64,000 nucleotides of DNA from Gammaproteobacteria bacterium (GCA_026708185.1 JAPOVK010000037.1:21446-85445); one strand, 5' to 3'. Counted from the stretch's first letter, positions 1-8,928 are shown. Notes: generated by a model not told the origin, from the letters alone. Translations and numbers: made by a program.

Positions 1-2
1 GC

Positions 3-1046
3 GTTGGCGGCAACTACTTCGACCAGCGCTACTTCGAGAACGAACACGGTCCGACGCGCCATGCCGGCTGGTCTCCGGTGGTGGAAACGGACCTCGCCAT
101 CCGCTTCCTCGAGAAGCACACGTCGGAGCGACAGCACGACCCGTTCGCCCTTTTCGTCTCCTGGCGACCGCCGCATTGGCCGTACCCGCAGTACCCGGAC
201 GAGTACGGGAACTACGACCCCGCCGACGTGGACCTGCCGGCCAACGTGCCGCCGCAGATGGCGGACTTCGCTCGCCGCGAGATCGCCGACTACTACGGCT
301 GCTGCACGGGCCTGGACGCCCAGATGGGCAGGCTGCTCGACGTTCTGGACCGCCTGGACCTGGCGGACGACACGATCGTCTGCTACGCGTCGGATCACGG
401 CGACCACCTGTCCAGCCACGGCTACGGCAAGCCCATGGACGGCTGGATGCACCCCTCGATGCGGGCCTCGAAGGCGACACCTTACGACGAATCGGCGCAC
501 ATCCCGTTCCTGGTCCGTTGGCCGGGGGCGATCCGCCCCGGATCCCGGAGCACCGCGTTCATGGGCGCCATCGACATCGTGCCAAGCCTCTTGGGTGCCT
601 GCGAGGTGCCGCTCCCGGACGGTTTGCAGGGCAGGGACCTTTCCGGCGTGTGGAGCGGCGCGCCGCTGCCGGACGAGACCGACTCCACCCGAGGTGCCAA
701 CGAGTCGGTGTACCTGATGAACATGGGCAACGGATGGCCGAACCGCCATGCCTGGGTTGGGCGGTGGCGTGGCGTCCGAACCGGACGCTATACCTACGCC
801 CGCTGGTTCGACAACGAGCGCGGGCCTTGGCTATTCGATCGCGAGGAGGATCCGCTGGAGACGCGCAACATCGTTGGTCTCGCGGAGGCGCGGCCGGCTG
901 TGCAGGAGATGGAAGCCCGCCTGCACCGCTGGATGGAAGCGACGGGCGATCCCTTCGAGTACGGCAAGCGGGGCCCGCGCGGCTTCATCGACGTCGGTCA
1001 GCGCTGGGCAGACCCGGATCGGTGGAAGGACTGGGGCACGGCGTAG
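3..1046 (+). CDS. Sulfatase, 5'-truncated by window edge
   Basis: This is the C-terminal two thirds of an S1-family sulfatase (alkaline phosphatase superfamily), which hydrolyses sulfate esters with a formylglycine nucleophile. The frame is open from base 3 with no start, so the gene begins outside the window and its CxPxR motif is not visible. Family features seen are FVSWRPPHWPY, the long helix with YYGCCTGLDAQMGRLLD, the metal-site block YASDHGDHLSSHGYG, and the C-terminal RWRGVRTGRYTYARW and LFDREEDPLETRN segments. It ends 12 nt from the convergent EamA gene. It is a third sulfatase within 8 kb, which fits the sulfatase-maturase operon at 4.2-7.9 kb. Its substrate cannot be read from the sequence. 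Confidence 0.9.
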   Translation, partial: VGGNYFDQRYFENEHGPTRHAGWSPVVETDLAIRFLEKHTSERQHDPFALFVSWRPPHWPYPQYPDEYGNYDPADVDLPANVPPQMADFARREIADYYGCCTGLDAQMGRLLDVLDRLDLADDTIVCYASDHGDHLSSHGYGKPMDGWMHPSMRASKATPYDESAHIPFLVRWPGAIRPGSRSTAFMGAIDIVPSLLGACEVPLPDGLQGRDLSGVWSGAPLPDETDSTRGANESVYLMNMGNGWPNRHAWVGRWRGVRTGRYTYARWFDNERGPWLFDREEDPLETRNIVGLAEARPAVQEMEARLHRWMEATGDPFEYGKRGPRGFIDVGQRWADPDRWKDWGTA

Positions 1047-1058
1047 TCGCCGCCTCGT

Positions 1059-1946
1059 TTACGCCAACACCAGCACCAGCACGCCGACCATGATCAGCGC
1101 GATGCCGAGCGACTCCGCCGGGGTCGGTCGTTCGCGGAAGAAGAGCACCGAGGCAGCGAACGCGAAAACGAGTTCGATTTGACCGACGGCCCGCACGTAC
1201 GCGGCGTTCTCCAGCGTCATCGCCGTGAACCAGCCGGCGGATCCGAGCATCCCCACCAGTCCGACGGGCCAGGCGCTGCGCCAGCACTTCAGGACGCGCA
1301 CGAGTTCGCCGGACTCGCGGACGCGAATCCACAGGCCCATGCCGACGGTTTGCAGCACCACGGTGAACGCGAGCGTGAAAGCCGCGCGCATCAGCACGCC
1401 CCCATCGGCGAGAGCCAGCGCCCCGGCCCGGTAGCACACCGCGCTCAGGCCCAGGAGGCCGCCGCTCGCGAGTCCGATCAGGGCGGCGTGGCCCGTCCAG
1501 GCGGGCCGCGAGGCGTCCCGCACGAAGGAGATCAGCACGACACCGACCAGGCTCACCACGATCGCGAGGGCGCCGGTGGTGGTCACCATTTCGCCCAGGA
1601 TGACGAGACTGAAAACGGCCGTCTGCACGACTTCGGTCTTCGAATACGCGATGCCGGTCGCGAAGTTCCGGAGCGAAAACAGGTAGACCAGGAGTGCGGT
1701 GCCGACGACTTGGGAGACCCCGCCGGCCGCCGCGAACAGCACGAAGCGGGCATTGGGCATCGGCAACGCGGTCTCCGGGCCCAAGGTGAGCAGCAACGGG
1801 TAGGCGAGCGCAAACGGCACCGCATAGATGAACCGGCAATAGGTTGCGCCGTTGACGGACAGTCTCACGAGAAGGCGCTTCTGCAGCGCCGAACGCAGGT
1901 TCTGCAGGAACGCCGCGGCGATGGTGATCGGAATCCAGAGTTCTAT
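1059..1946 (-). CDS. EamA/DMT-family transporter, apparent AUA start
   Basis: This inner-membrane protein of about 295 aa has ten hydrophobic segments in two EamA repeats. It belongs to the drug/metabolite transporter superfamily and its substrate is unknown. The first canonical start (GTG at 1868) would cut into the first repeat. The reading frame continues upstream with a family-like N-terminus, ELWIPITIAAAFLQNLRSAL. The codon before ELW, where the initiator is expected, is ATA at 1946-1944. It is preceded by GAGAGGA at Shine-Dalgarno distance, and no ATG, GTG or TTG lies in frame nearby. The start begins about 10 nt after the stop of the FAD protein gene, so the two probably form one operon. 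The ATA could be a true rare start or a base error for ATG. Confidence 0.85.
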   Translation of the reverse strand: MELWIPITIAAAFLQNLRSALQKRLLVRLSVNGATYCRFIYAVPFALAYPLLLTLGPETALPMPNARFVLFAAAGGVSQVVGTALLVYLFSLRNFATGIAYSKTEVVQTAVFSLVILGEMVTTTGALAIVVSLVGVVLISFVRDASRPAWTGHAALIGLASGGLLGLSAVCYRAGALALADGGVLMRAAFTLAFTVVLQTVGMGLWIRVRESGELVRVLKCWRSAWPVGLVGMLGSAGWFTAMTLENAAYVRAVGQIELVFAFAASVLFFRERPTPAESLGIALIMVGVLVLVLA

Positions 1947-1956
1947 GAACGTCCTC

Positions 1957-3339
1957 TCACGCCTTTCTGAAGCGCCACCCGTGCAAGGTGCGTCCGTAGA
2001 AGTTGAACCACTTCCGCGCCTCGGAATCGCCGAACGGATAGTCCGCTCCGAGCTGCCTCGCCACGGCGAGGCCCGTCACGAAGCAGGTCTCTTGGCTGTT
2101 CACCAGGGTGTGCGCGCCGCAGTACCAGCTTTTCCGCCTGCCTTGGAGGAAGCGGAAAACATGGATCAGCAAGGCAACGTGACGGACGTCGTGGACGACA
2201 TGCTGGAACCACCGCTTCTCGACGATCGTGTCGGCGTCGATGGCGTTCGTCGCGTTGTAAGTCACGAGGCACGGCTTGTCCGAGGCATTCGCCCACGGCT
2301 GCTGATTGTGCATGATGTAGGTGATTTCGTAGTTGTCCGGGCGAGCGCCGTACTGCTCGATGTGGTTGCTCCGGGTGGCAAGCACATCGACCTCGTCCTC
2401 GGGTAGGACCGAGGCGTCCGAGTGAACGACGGTGTGGTTGTGCAGTTCGCTCTCGTAGCGCACGGACGCCAGGAGCCAGCTCTCGAGGAAGGTCGGTCTG
2501 TCGAGGATCATCAGCGTCTGGTTCGCGTTGCACGCGAAGACGACGTCGTCGAAGGTCTCCGTTTCGCCAGCCTCGTCCTCGACGACAACGCCGTCCCGGG
2601 ACCGGAACACCTTGCGAACCCGACGGTTGAGGTCGATCCGGTCCCGGAATGCCGCGGTCATCGCCTCGTAGAGGCGGCGCGTGCCCCCGTCCCAGGTCTG
2701 CATCGGGGTGGCGGACTCGATGTCGAAGAAATCGAGATAACGGCAGAACAGCGACGCGGGCATGTCGAAGACGTTCGTGGCCATCAGGAAGTTCACGAAC
2801 ATCGGCTTCAGGACCTTGTACCGGAAATCACCGGAGAACCGCCCGAGGTTGAGAACCGTGCCCATGCTCACGTAGTTGAACGGGTTGAGGGCGTTGAGCA
2901 GTCGCGATCGGGACCGGGTGAGCCGACCGAACCGTTTCAGACGCTTGAGAAGCTTCTGGAACTTCGCGATCTCAGCACCCAACTGCCGTCGGATGTCGGA
3001 GTCGAAGTCGTGTGCGTAGACTCCGCCCCGGTACCGAACGCTGTAGCTGAACCGGGTGTCGACCAGGTCGATTCCGTGCTCCGCCATGAACAGCAGCACA
3101 TGGTGGTACACGGACGGGATGCACGCCGTGACGGAGATGTCGAAGGGGATCGAGGTGCCGTCGTCCTGCGGCATGTCGGCGGTGACCGCGTTGCCGCCGA
3201 TCCGATCCTCCGCCTCGTACACGCGGAAGTCGAAGCGGCCCGGGTGCCGATGCAGCGCCCACGCCGCCCCCAGCCCGGACACGCCCGCTCCGATGATCGC
3301 AACCCGTCTCGGCGAGGTCTCGGTGTGCGTCGCTCCGGC
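1957..3339 (-). CDS. FAD/NAD-binding amine-oxidase-like protein (COG2907 type)
   Basis: This soluble flavoprotein of about 460 aa has an N-terminal Rossmann motif, RRVAIIGAGVSGLGAAWAL, followed by the second FAD signature VYEAEDRIGGNAVT. Downstream are GGTRRLYEAM (substrate-channel region) and a C-terminal FVTGLAVARQLGADYPFG-type FAD-contact region. The sequence resembles the COG2907 'predicted NAD/FAD-binding protein' group, which often lies in fatty-acid or cyclopropane-lipid gene neighbourhoods in other bacteria. No such partner is present here. The start is uncertain: GTG at 3339 keeps about 12 residues before the Rossmann fold, while an in-frame GTG at 3402 would add 21. The gene is probably co-transcribed with the EamA gene 10 nt downstream. 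The reaction is unknown. Confidence 0.85.
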   Translation of the reverse strand, partial: AGATHTETSPRRVAIIGAGVSGLGAAWALHRHPGRFDFRVYEAEDRIGGNAVTADMPQDDGTSIPFDISVTACIPSVYHHVLLFMAEHGIDLVDTRFSYSVRYRGGVYAHDFDSDIRRQLGAEIAKFQKLLKRLKRFGRLTRSRSRLLNALNPFNYVSMGTVLNLGRFSGDFRYKVLKPMFVNFLMATNVFDMPASLFCRYLDFFDIESATPMQTWDGGTRRLYEAMTAAFRDRIDLNRRVRKVFRSRDGVVVEDEAGETETFDDVVFACNANQTLMILDRPTFLESWLLASVRYESELHNHTVVHSDASVLPEDEVDVLATRSNHIEQYGARPDNYEITYIMHNQQPWANASDKPCLVTYNATNAIDADTIVEKRWFQHVVHDVRHVALLIHVFRFLQGRRKSWYCGAHTLVNSQETCFVTGLAVARQLGADYPFGDSEARKWFNFYGRTLHGWRFRKA

Positions 3340-3496
3340 CACGTCCCTGATCTTGCCCCCCGTTGGGCAATTTTGGTCATAGCGGGCTGGACAACCAAGC
3401 ACTTACCGTTGCCGAGCCCCTCGCAGCCGGTCGGCGGTCGTGCCGTTTGCACGCGATGGTACGCTTTCGGCGGAGTAACCCGTTCGGGGAGGTCGC

Positions 3497-4237
3497 ATGC
3501 CAAGGGACCGCCGTCGCGCATGGATGGCGCGGGGGCCCGCGAGTGCTGCGGTCACCGACTCCCGCGCGAGAATCCTCCGTCGACTGGACATCGTGTCCGC
3601 GCCGCTGATCCTCCTGTCCGTCGTCTCCCTGGCGTTCAGCACGGAGATTGACTCGGCGTCGCCATGGGTTGCGTACCTCGACCATTTCGAAACCGGGCTG
3701 TCGGTCGCATTCACCGCGGAGTACATCACGCGGCTCTGCCTTGGCGGCCGGCGCTACGCGTTCAGCTTCTTCGGTTTCGTCGACTTCCTGGCCGGTCTGC
3801 CGGGGATGCTGGTGCTCGGCGGTGGCCACGACCTCCTAGTGTTGCGAACGCTACGCGTCTTCCGCCTGGTGTCGCTGTTGAAGATCGGCCGCTACGGTGG
3901 CGCCGCGGCGAGGCTCGGGCGCGCACTGCACTCGGTTCGCGAGGAGTTCGCGCTGCTGGCGGGCGTCGCCGCGACCGTGCTCTGCTTGGCCGCATTCGGG
4001 ATCCGGTACTTCGAACACGAGGCGCAGCCCGAACACTTCTCGACGTTCGGCGAATGCCTCTGGTGGGCCGTGGTGTCGCTGACCACGGTGGGCTACGGGG
4101 ACATCTACCCCGAGACGGCCGGTGGGAAGGTTTTCGCTTCGGTCGTCTTGTTGCTTTCGGTGGGGATCATAGCGGCGCCCGCCGGCCTGATCGCCGCAGC
4201 GCTGTCGACCCAGAGAAGCGCGGACGACGACACCTAA
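3497..4237 (+). CDS. Voltage-gated potassium channel (Kv-like, six-TM)
   Basis: This 246-aa inner-membrane ion channel has the selectivity-filter sequence TTVGYGD near residue 193, between the last two membrane segments. An S4-like voltage-sensor helix with spaced arginines and a lysine (LRTLRVFRLVSLLKIGR) lies near residues 115-131. Segments S1-S3 precede it. The start at 3497 is supported by GGGGAGGT 6-8 nt upstream. The family is the bacterial Kv/KvAP-like voltage-gated channel, which conducts K+ across the cytoplasmic membrane. The cytoplasmic C-terminus is very short ([10 protein letters not shown]), with no RCK or cyclic-nucleotide domain. The stop overlaps the convergent sulfatase stop by 4 nt. 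Confidence 0.93.
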   Translation: MPRDRRRAWMARGPASAAVTDSRARILRRLDIVSAPLILLSVVSLAFSTEIDSASPWVAYLDHFETGLSVAFTAEYITRLCLGGRRYAFSFFGFVDFLAGLPGMLVLGGGHDLLVLRTLRVFRLVSLLKIGRYGGAAARLGRALHSVREEFALLAGVAATVLCLAAFGIRYFEHEAQPEHFSTFGECLWWAVVSLTTVGYGDIYPETAGGKVFASVVLLLSVGIIAAPAGLIAAALSTQRSADDDT

Positions 4238-5595
4238 AGCCTTCGACGGGGCCCGGTCTCCGCCAACAGCGCGTCGCGCATGCGCCGCGCGCGGCCCGGG
4301 TCGGACCGGGCGATGTCCCGGCGTTCCCACGGGTCTTCGGCGAGGTCGAAGAGCAGGCACGGGGCATCGGGGTCGGCGTCGAAGGCGCCAGCGACGCCCC
4401 GCCCGTTGGTCTCGGCGGGGAAGTTGTGCACGTACTTCATGGTGCCGTCGAAGACGGCCCGCCACGTCCCGAGCCCGGTGGACTTGTGCCCGTCGAGCCG
4501 CTCGGTCGTCAAGTTGCGGCCCGTACTCCCGGTCGGCCGCTCGGCACCGGCGAAGTCCACGAGCGTCGCCGCGAGGTCGACCAGGTCGACCCAGTCGCTG
4601 CACGCGGGCTTGGCGTCAATCCCCGGCCCGGCCAGGACGAGCGGAATGTGCACGGACGGCTGGTACGGCACGACCTTGCCCCAACGCTCGTGGTCGCCGA
4701 GCATCTCGCCGTGGTCGGACGCGTAGACGATGATCGTCTCATCCAGTTCGCCCCGCTGGGTCAGGACGTCCACATAACGTCCGAGGTGGTCGTCGATGTT
4801 CTCGATCATGGCCGCGTAGCAGGCGCGAATGGCCTGATGGGCGTCGGGAGTGTATTGGTCGCTGGCGTGCGGCGCGGGGAAGACGCGGCCCGCCATGCGT
4901 TCGTGCATGGCGGCCGTGATGTCCATCGGCTCGTGCGGGCCGTTGAAGTTCACCTGTAGGAACCACGGTCCGTCGCCGGCTTGGTCGAGCAATGCCAATC
5001 CGTTGCTCGCGATCCAGTTGTCGCAGTAAGCATGTTCCGGCAGCGGTGTTGGCCCGGTGTTCGTGTACATGCGGTTGTCGACGCCGGTGCGATCGGCGTA
5101 GTCGTCGAGGTGGGCATCGAGCAGGCCATGCTGGTCGAGGAACGCCTGGAACGGCTCCGCCCGCCCGCGTCCGTGTGCGGTGACGAAATCGTGCTTGCCG
5201 GCGCTGTCGACACCGTCGGTGAAGCCGAGGTCCCTCAAGGCGCCAGCGTGGCGACCGTCCTCGCCCCAGTCCATGGCACCCTTCAACAGGTCGAACTTGC
5301 CGCAGCCGAGCACCGCGTAGCCTGCATTGCGGAGGGCTTGGTAGATGTTGGGCTCGGCGGGGTCGACGTCGTGCTGGTTGTGACGGACGGCTTGCGCGTC
5401 GTAGGCCTTGGCCGCCGCCAGGCAGGCGCGCGCGGGCGAACACAGCGGGGATGGCGTGAGCGCGTTGTTGAACACTTGGCCGCGCGCAGCCAATGCGTCG
5501 AGGTTGGGCGTTTGCAGCGGTCCGCCCCGGTAGCCCGTCCAATCGCCCCGGTGCTGGTCGGGGAAGAACAGCAGGATGTTCGGCCTCTTGTTCAT
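4234..5595 (-). CDS. Sulfatase (S1 family, CSPAR motif)
   Basis: A full-length sulfatase of 453 aa. The start ATG at 5595 gives [19 protein letters not shown], with the first metal-ligand Asp. The formylglycine motif is C52-S-P-A-R56, followed by [21 protein letters not shown] and the metal-site block [18 protein letters not shown]-terminal [15 protein letters not shown] and [13 protein letters not shown] are usual for the family. No signal peptide is visible, so it is probably cytoplasmic. Its ATG overlaps the stop of the upstream formylglycine-generating enzyme as ATGA, so the two should be translationally coupled: the maturase is made next to its substrate. The exact sulfated substrate is unknown. 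Confidence 0.95.
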   Translation of the reverse strand: MNKRPNILLFFPDQHRGDWTGYRGGPLQTPNLDALAARGQVFNNALTPSPLCSPARACLAAAKAYDAQAVRHNQHDVDPAEPNIYQALRNAGYAVLGCGKFDLLKGAMDWGEDGRHAGALRDLGFTDGVDSAGKHDFVTAHGRGRAEPFQAFLDQHGLLDAHLDDYADRTGVDNRMYTNTGPTPLPEHAYCDNWIASNGLALLDQAGDGPWFLQVNFNGPHEPMDITAAMHERMAGRVFPAPHASDQYTPDAHQAIRACYAAMIENIDDHLGRYVDVLTQRGELDETIIVYASDHGEMLGDHERWGKVVPYQPSVHIPLVLAGPGIDAKPACSDWVDLVDLAATLVDFAGAERPTGSTGRNLTTERLDGHKSTGLGTWRAVFDGTMKYVHNFPAETNGRGVAGAFDADPDAPCLLFDLAEDPWERRDIARSDPGRARRMRDALLAETGPRRRL

Positions 5596-6458
5596 GCCGC
5601 GCAACGAAATCCGGCGTTGCCGGTCGTCGAGTCGGGGGTGTTCGCGTATCGTGCGGCGACCCGATATCGGTTGCAATAGCTGTCATGGCAGAGGTAGGAA
5701 CCGCCCTTCAGGATCTTGTTGTCTCCGCCTGGGGGTCCGCTGGGGTTCACGGTCGAGTGCGACCGGTGCCAATCGGGGCTGAACCAGTCCGCGCACCACT
5801 CCCAGACGTTGCCGGACATGTTGTAGAGGCCGAAGCCGTTGGCTCGGAAGGACTCGGCGGGCGCGGTGCCGTAGTGGCCGTCGGCCAGGGTATTCGACTC
5901 CGGAAAGCGGCCTTGCCAGATGTTGCACCGGTGCTTGCCGTCGCCGAGCAGCACGTCGCCCCATGGCAGCCGTTTGCCGGCCAGGCCGCCGCGGGCGGCG
6001 TATTCCCACTCGGCCTCCGTCGGCAGTCGCAGCCCCGCCCACTCGCAGTAGGCGCTTGCGTCGTGCCAGGAGACGTGGACGACGGGGTGGTGCAAGCGCT
6101 TTCTCAAGTTCGAGCCCGGCCCTTCGGGCTTGCGCCAATACGCGCCCTCGACGGCCAACCACCACGGCACCGCCTTGACGTCGTGGGTCTCACCGAGCCG
6201 GCGTTGCTTGCCCCGAGAGAGAAGTCCCTTGAAGACGTACGACCAGCCGAACGACTCGGCCTCCGTGCGGTAGCCGGTCGCATCGACGAAAGCGCCGAAC
6301 TGGCCGTTGGTGACGGCGGCGCGACCGATGCGGAAGCCGTCCACGGTGACTTCGCGTACTGGCCCTTCGCCATCCTCGGGGCGGGCGTCGGGGTCGTCGG
6401 AACCCATGAGGAAGGTGCCTCCGGGCAACTCGACCATCGCGCCCGTGTCAGGCCGCAT
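5592..6458 (-). CDS. Formylglycine-generating enzyme (sulfatase maturase)
   Basis: A 288-aa FGE-sulfatase domain protein. Aerobic FGE uses copper and O2 to oxidise the cysteine of the sulfatase CxPxR motif to formylglycine. Visible family features are [47 protein letters not shown] and the terminal block [15 protein letters not shown] ending in GNAGFRCAA. Both active-site cysteines are present (C257 and C262 counted from this start), so it is expected to be active, unlike EgtB- or PvdO-type relatives. The ATG at 6458 lies 11 nt inside the upstream sulfatase gene, and the stop overlaps the next sulfatase start. The flanking sulfatases carry CSPAR and CMPSR and are the obvious substrates. Confidence 0.96.
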   Translation of the reverse strand: MRPDTGAMVELPGGTFLMGSDDPDARPEDGEGPVREVTVDGFRIGRAAVTNGQFGAFVDATGYRTEAESFGWSYVFKGLLSRGKQRRLGETHDVKAVPWWLAVEGAYWRKPEGPGSNLRKRLHHPVVHVSWHDASAYCEWAGLRLPTEAEWEYAARGGLAGKRLPWGDVLLGDGKHRCNIWQGRFPESNTLADGHYGTAPAESFRANGFGLYNMSGNVWEWCADWFSPDWHRSHSTVNPSGPPGGDNKILKGGSYLCHDSYCNRYRVAARYANTPDSTTGNAGFRCAA

Positions 6459-7851
6459 AGCGCTCCCAGAAACGTGCGCCGCGACCGGTGTGGCCGCCTT
6501 CCCAGGCGTCGCGGTAGCGCTGCATTTCGGCTCGTAGCTCGGCGACGATGGGCTCGGTCCCGGGCGCGCCGTACAGATCGTTCGTCTCCCAGGGATCTGC
6601 ACCGAGGTCGAACAACTGCGTCTGCCGGTCACGGTCGCGGACGGCGTATTCGATGAGCTTGTGGGTGCGGTTCTTGACGGCGCGCTGCGAGGCCACGTAG
6701 GCGAAGTAGAGCGCGTCGCGCACGCGATGGTCGGGATCGTGCATGGCCGTTACCAGGCTTTCCCCCTCGACGCTCCCCGGCACCGGCGTGCCCGTGAGTT
6801 CGCAGACCGTGCGGAAGATGTCCAGCAGGTAGACGTAGGCATCGCTCTGGCGCCCTTCGGGAACGCCGGGACCCGCGAAGATCAGCGGTACGCGGACGCT
6901 GTGCTCGTAGCAGTTCTGCTTGCCCATCAGCCCGTGCTGGCCGACCGCGAGGCCGTTGTCGCCGGCGAAGACGATCACCGTATCGTCGGTCAGGCCGTGC
7001 TCGTCGAGGGCATCGAGCACCCGGCCGAACTCGTGATCGAGGTGCGTGATCATCGCGTAGTACTCGGCGATGTGCCGACGGACTTCCTCGGGCGTACGAG
7101 GGAAGCGAGCGAGCATTTCGTCGCGGATGCGCAGCGAGCCGTTGTCGAACGGGTGGCCGCCGAGGAAGTTCGGCGGCAGTTCCACCTCGTCGAACGGGTA
7201 CATGTCGAGAAAGCGCTTCGGCATTGTGCGGGGATCATGCGGCGCCAGGAGCGCGACATAGGCGAAGAACGACTGCTTGCCGTCGCGACTACCCAAGTGG
7301 TCGATCAAAGCGTCGCAGAGGAACTCGCTGGAATGCACGCCGGCATGAATGTGGTCGCAGTCCCGCCACGCGATGTCGTTGTTGCCGAAGTTCGGCGGAT
7401 CGGGAATGTAGGCCAGTTGCTTGTCGTAGCGGCCGCTCGAGTCGTAGTGATAGGCGGGAACGTTCCAGTGGTCGGCCATGCCGCCGAAGTAGATCTCGTC
7501 GCCGTCCTCGAAGCCGCGGTTGAACGACTCGCGGCCGTTGTGCCACTTGCCGGCACCCCAGGTGTGATAGCCCTCCGCACGCAGCGCTTCGCCGAGCATG
7601 GTGTGCTCGTCCGGGATGCTGCTGCCGGAGTCGTGAAGGTGGAAGAGGGTCCGCCCCGTGTGCAGCATCGCCCGGCTCGGCATGCAGATCGCGCCGTGCG
7701 TCCCGCAGGGAATGTGCGCGTGGGTGAAGGTCGTTCCCCGCGCCACGAGGCGGTCGATGTTCGGCGTGTGGACGGCGGTGCTGCCGAGCGCGCTGATCGT
7801 GTCGAAGCGTTGGTCGTCGGTGAAGAACACGAGGACGTTGGGTTTTGGCAT
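6448..7851 (-). CDS. Sulfatase (S1 family, CMPSR motif)
   Basis: A 467-aa sulfatase. The start ATG at 7851 gives [19 protein letters not shown]; longer in-frame extensions upstream are low-complexity and lack family sequence. The formylglycine motif is C56-M-P-S-R60. Further features are [28 protein letters not shown], and the metal-binding block [25 protein letters not shown], quoted here as position landmarks. It lacks a signal peptide. It is the first gene of the sulfatase / maturase / sulfatase operon; its 3' end overlaps the maturase start. The [14 protein letters not shown] arrangement resembles iduronate- or choline-type sulfatases, but the substrate is not assigned. Confidence 0.95.
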   Translation of the reverse strand: MPKPNVLVFFTDDQRFDTISALGSTAVHTPNIDRLVARGTTFTHAHIPCGTHGAICMPSRAMLHTGRTLFHLHDSGSSIPDEHTMLGEALRAEGYHTWGAGKWHNGRESFNRGFEDGDEIYFGGMADHWNVPAYHYDSSGRYDKQLAYIPDPPNFGNNDIAWRDCDHIHAGVHSSEFLCDALIDHLGSRDGKQSFFAYVALLAPHDPRTMPKRFLDMYPFDEVELPPNFLGGHPFDNGSLRIRDEMLARFPRTPEEVRRHIAEYYAMITHLDHEFGRVLDALDEHGLTDDTVIVFAGDNGLAVGQHGLMGKQNCYEHSVRVPLIFAGPGVPEGRQSDAYVYLLDIFRTVCELTGTPVPGSVEGESLVTAMHDPDHRVRDALYFAYVASQRAVKNRTHKLIEYAVRDRDRQTQLFDLGADPWETNDLYGAPGTEPIVAELRAEMQRYRDAWEGGHTGRGARFWERYAA

Positions 7852-7922
7852 GGTTGCGTTCGGACTTGGAGTCAGGCGGCGGATTGAATCACGAAACCGC
7901 CTCGGCGCGTTTGACGGTGCGC

Positions 7923-8000
7923 GCGGACCGGTAGGTCCGCCACGTCCCCGTCCGCAACCCGGTCTTGTGCCGTGTGAGAACTGCGGGCCGGGAGGCCCGC
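7923..8000. repeat. Two small related palindromes upstream of yacG
   Basis: Two perfect hairpins with 7-bp arms and 4-nt loops lie 60 bp apart: GCGGACC / GGTCCGC at 7923-7940 with loop GGTA, and GCGGGCC / GGCCCGC at 7983-8000 with loop GGGA. Both sit in the 242-bp non-coding gap between the divergent sulfatase and yacG genes. They share arm layout and loop pattern and look like REP-type elements. Neither is followed by a T-run, so they are not obvious terminators. Confidence 0.5.
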
Positions 8001-8093
8001 GCACCGCGACGAGCGCAGCCCGCCGGGGATATGAGTGGACGCCAACTTTCCCGGTTCGTGGAGTATGCTCCGGGCGACTAGGAGGTCCCCGAG

Positions 8094-8291
8094 ATGTCCG
8101 AACCCACGCGAATCCTGCCGTGCCCGAACTGCCGCAAGCCGGTCCGGTGGTCGGCGGCGAACAAGCACCGGCCGTTCTGTTCGGAACGCTGCCGGCTGAT
8201 CGACTTCGGCGACTGGGTCGACGAGCGCAACCGCATCCCCGGCGAACCGCTAGAGGACGTCTCGACCGAGGATCTGGAGCGTAGGGAATGA
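8094..8291 (+). CDS. yacG: DNA gyrase inhibitor YacG, zinc-binding
   Basis: A 65-aa protein with the YacG pattern PCPNC at residues 9-13 and FCSERCRLIDFGDW at residues 28-41, giving four zinc-ligand cysteines. YacG binds the GyrB C-terminal region and inhibits DNA gyrase. A very strong AGGAGGT sits at the right distance before the ATG. In many gammaproteobacteria yacG follows coaE and pilD; here it stands alone between the sulfatase operon and a toxin-antitoxin remnant, so the usual context is lost. The length is typical for the family. Confidence 0.95.
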   Translation: MSEPTRILPCPNCRKPVRWSAANKHRPFCSERCRLIDFGDWVDERNRIPGEPLEDVSTEDLERRE

Positions 8292-8357
8292 GGATCGGAT
8301 TCGACGCTTCAACCAGCGGACAGATCTCGCCATTGAGGGGCTACAGGGGAAGCGCAG

Positions 8358-8596
8358 TCAGACCCTGACGGCGCTTCCGGCGTCTCGGAGAATTGCATTG
8401 GCCGTGTGCCGACTTTTCAGCCTGCGCGGCACGGTCACGCTCAGGGAGTTACCGAGTCGCCCCCGGCTCCGCGGAGGAGCAATTCGTCCGTGACGGACCG
8501 CCGGGCCTTCTCGTGCGAGCCTTTGCCGCCTTTGACGCGCGTGAATCCAAGCCGCGCGAGTTCCTCGGCTACAACGCGGTAGTACCCTTCGGCCAC
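8358..8596 (-). pseudogene. HicA/YcfA-type mRNA interferase toxin, frameshifted
   Basis: Read on the minus strand, a GTG start at 8596 (1 nt after the DUF1902 stop) gives VAEGYYRVVAEELARLGF followed by TRVKGGKGSHEK. This is the N-terminal half of a HicA-family dsRBD-like toxin, including the catalytic-type GSH motif. That frame then runs into unrelated sequence and stops at 8441. The conserved C-terminal half, SVTVPRRLKSRHTANAILRDAG, continues in another frame and stops at 8358. About 12 extra codons' worth of sequence lie between the two halves, so the gene seems to carry a small insertion plus a frameshift. HicA toxins cleave mRNA; this one is probably inactive. A single base error is possible but would not explain the extra length. 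Confidence 0.7.
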
Positions 8597-8597
8597 G

Positions 8598-8855
8598 TCA
8601 TGTGCCGCTCATGGCCAGCTCGGGCGCACGCACCACAACTGACGGAATGAGATCCTTCAGCGCCGTTGCGCCAAGCTCGTCTTGCCGCAGGTGATTGTCA
8701 AAGATGAGATCCGGCGCTAGCTCGCCTACCAGGTTCTCGAACTCCGCGAGTGTTTCGGCCTCAATGTGGAGACCCCTGATGTCGCTCTCCGACCAGAAAA
8801 CTTGGGCTTCGTGGTCCCAGAGAGCCTTGAAGTAATAGCTCCGCTTGATCGCCAT
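8598..8855 (-). CDS. DUF1902 protein, probable HicB-like antitoxin
   Basis: An 85-aa protein starting MAIKRSYYFKALWDHEAQVF and continuing WSESDIRGLHIEAETLAEF. This is the DUF1902 pattern, a HicB-like partly degraded RNase-H fold found as the partner of YcfA/HicA toxins. The ATG at 8855 is chosen because upstream in-frame codons (to 8915) carry no family sequence. It is followed directly by the frameshifted toxin gene at 8596, a tight antitoxin-toxin order with a 1-nt gap. The predicted role is binding and neutralising the toxin, but with the toxin apparently broken it may be a relic. Confidence 0.8.
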   Translation of the reverse strand: MAIKRSYYFKALWDHEAQVFWSESDIRGLHIEAETLAEFENLVGELAPDLIFDNHLRQDELGATALKDLIPSVVVRAPELAMSGT

Positions 8856-8928
8856 GCGTGTTGCGATCCTCTTGTAGAGAAGCGGGACGCTAGTCTGTTC
8901 GGCCCGCGCACGCAAGCCGAGACGACGC

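Noticed and set aside
2422..3651. Long plus-strand open frame over the FAD protein gene
   Set aside because: Antisense shadow: the minus strand carries clear FAD-binding motifs throughout; the plus-strand product has no domain.
3664..4959. Plus-strand open frame of 431 codons spanning channel and sulfatase genes
   Set aside because: Out of frame with the K+ channel and antisense to the sulfatase; its Arg/Pro/Ala-rich product is typical of GC-rich shadows.
4234..7851. Polysaccharide utilisation locus
   Set aside because: No glycoside hydrolase, SusC/SusD pair or polysaccharide lyase is near; only sulfatases and their maturase, without export signals.
8393..8650. Plus-strand 85-codon open frame downstream of yacG
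   Set aside because: It is the antisense of the frameshifted HicA-type toxin, whose conserved sequence is on the minus strand.
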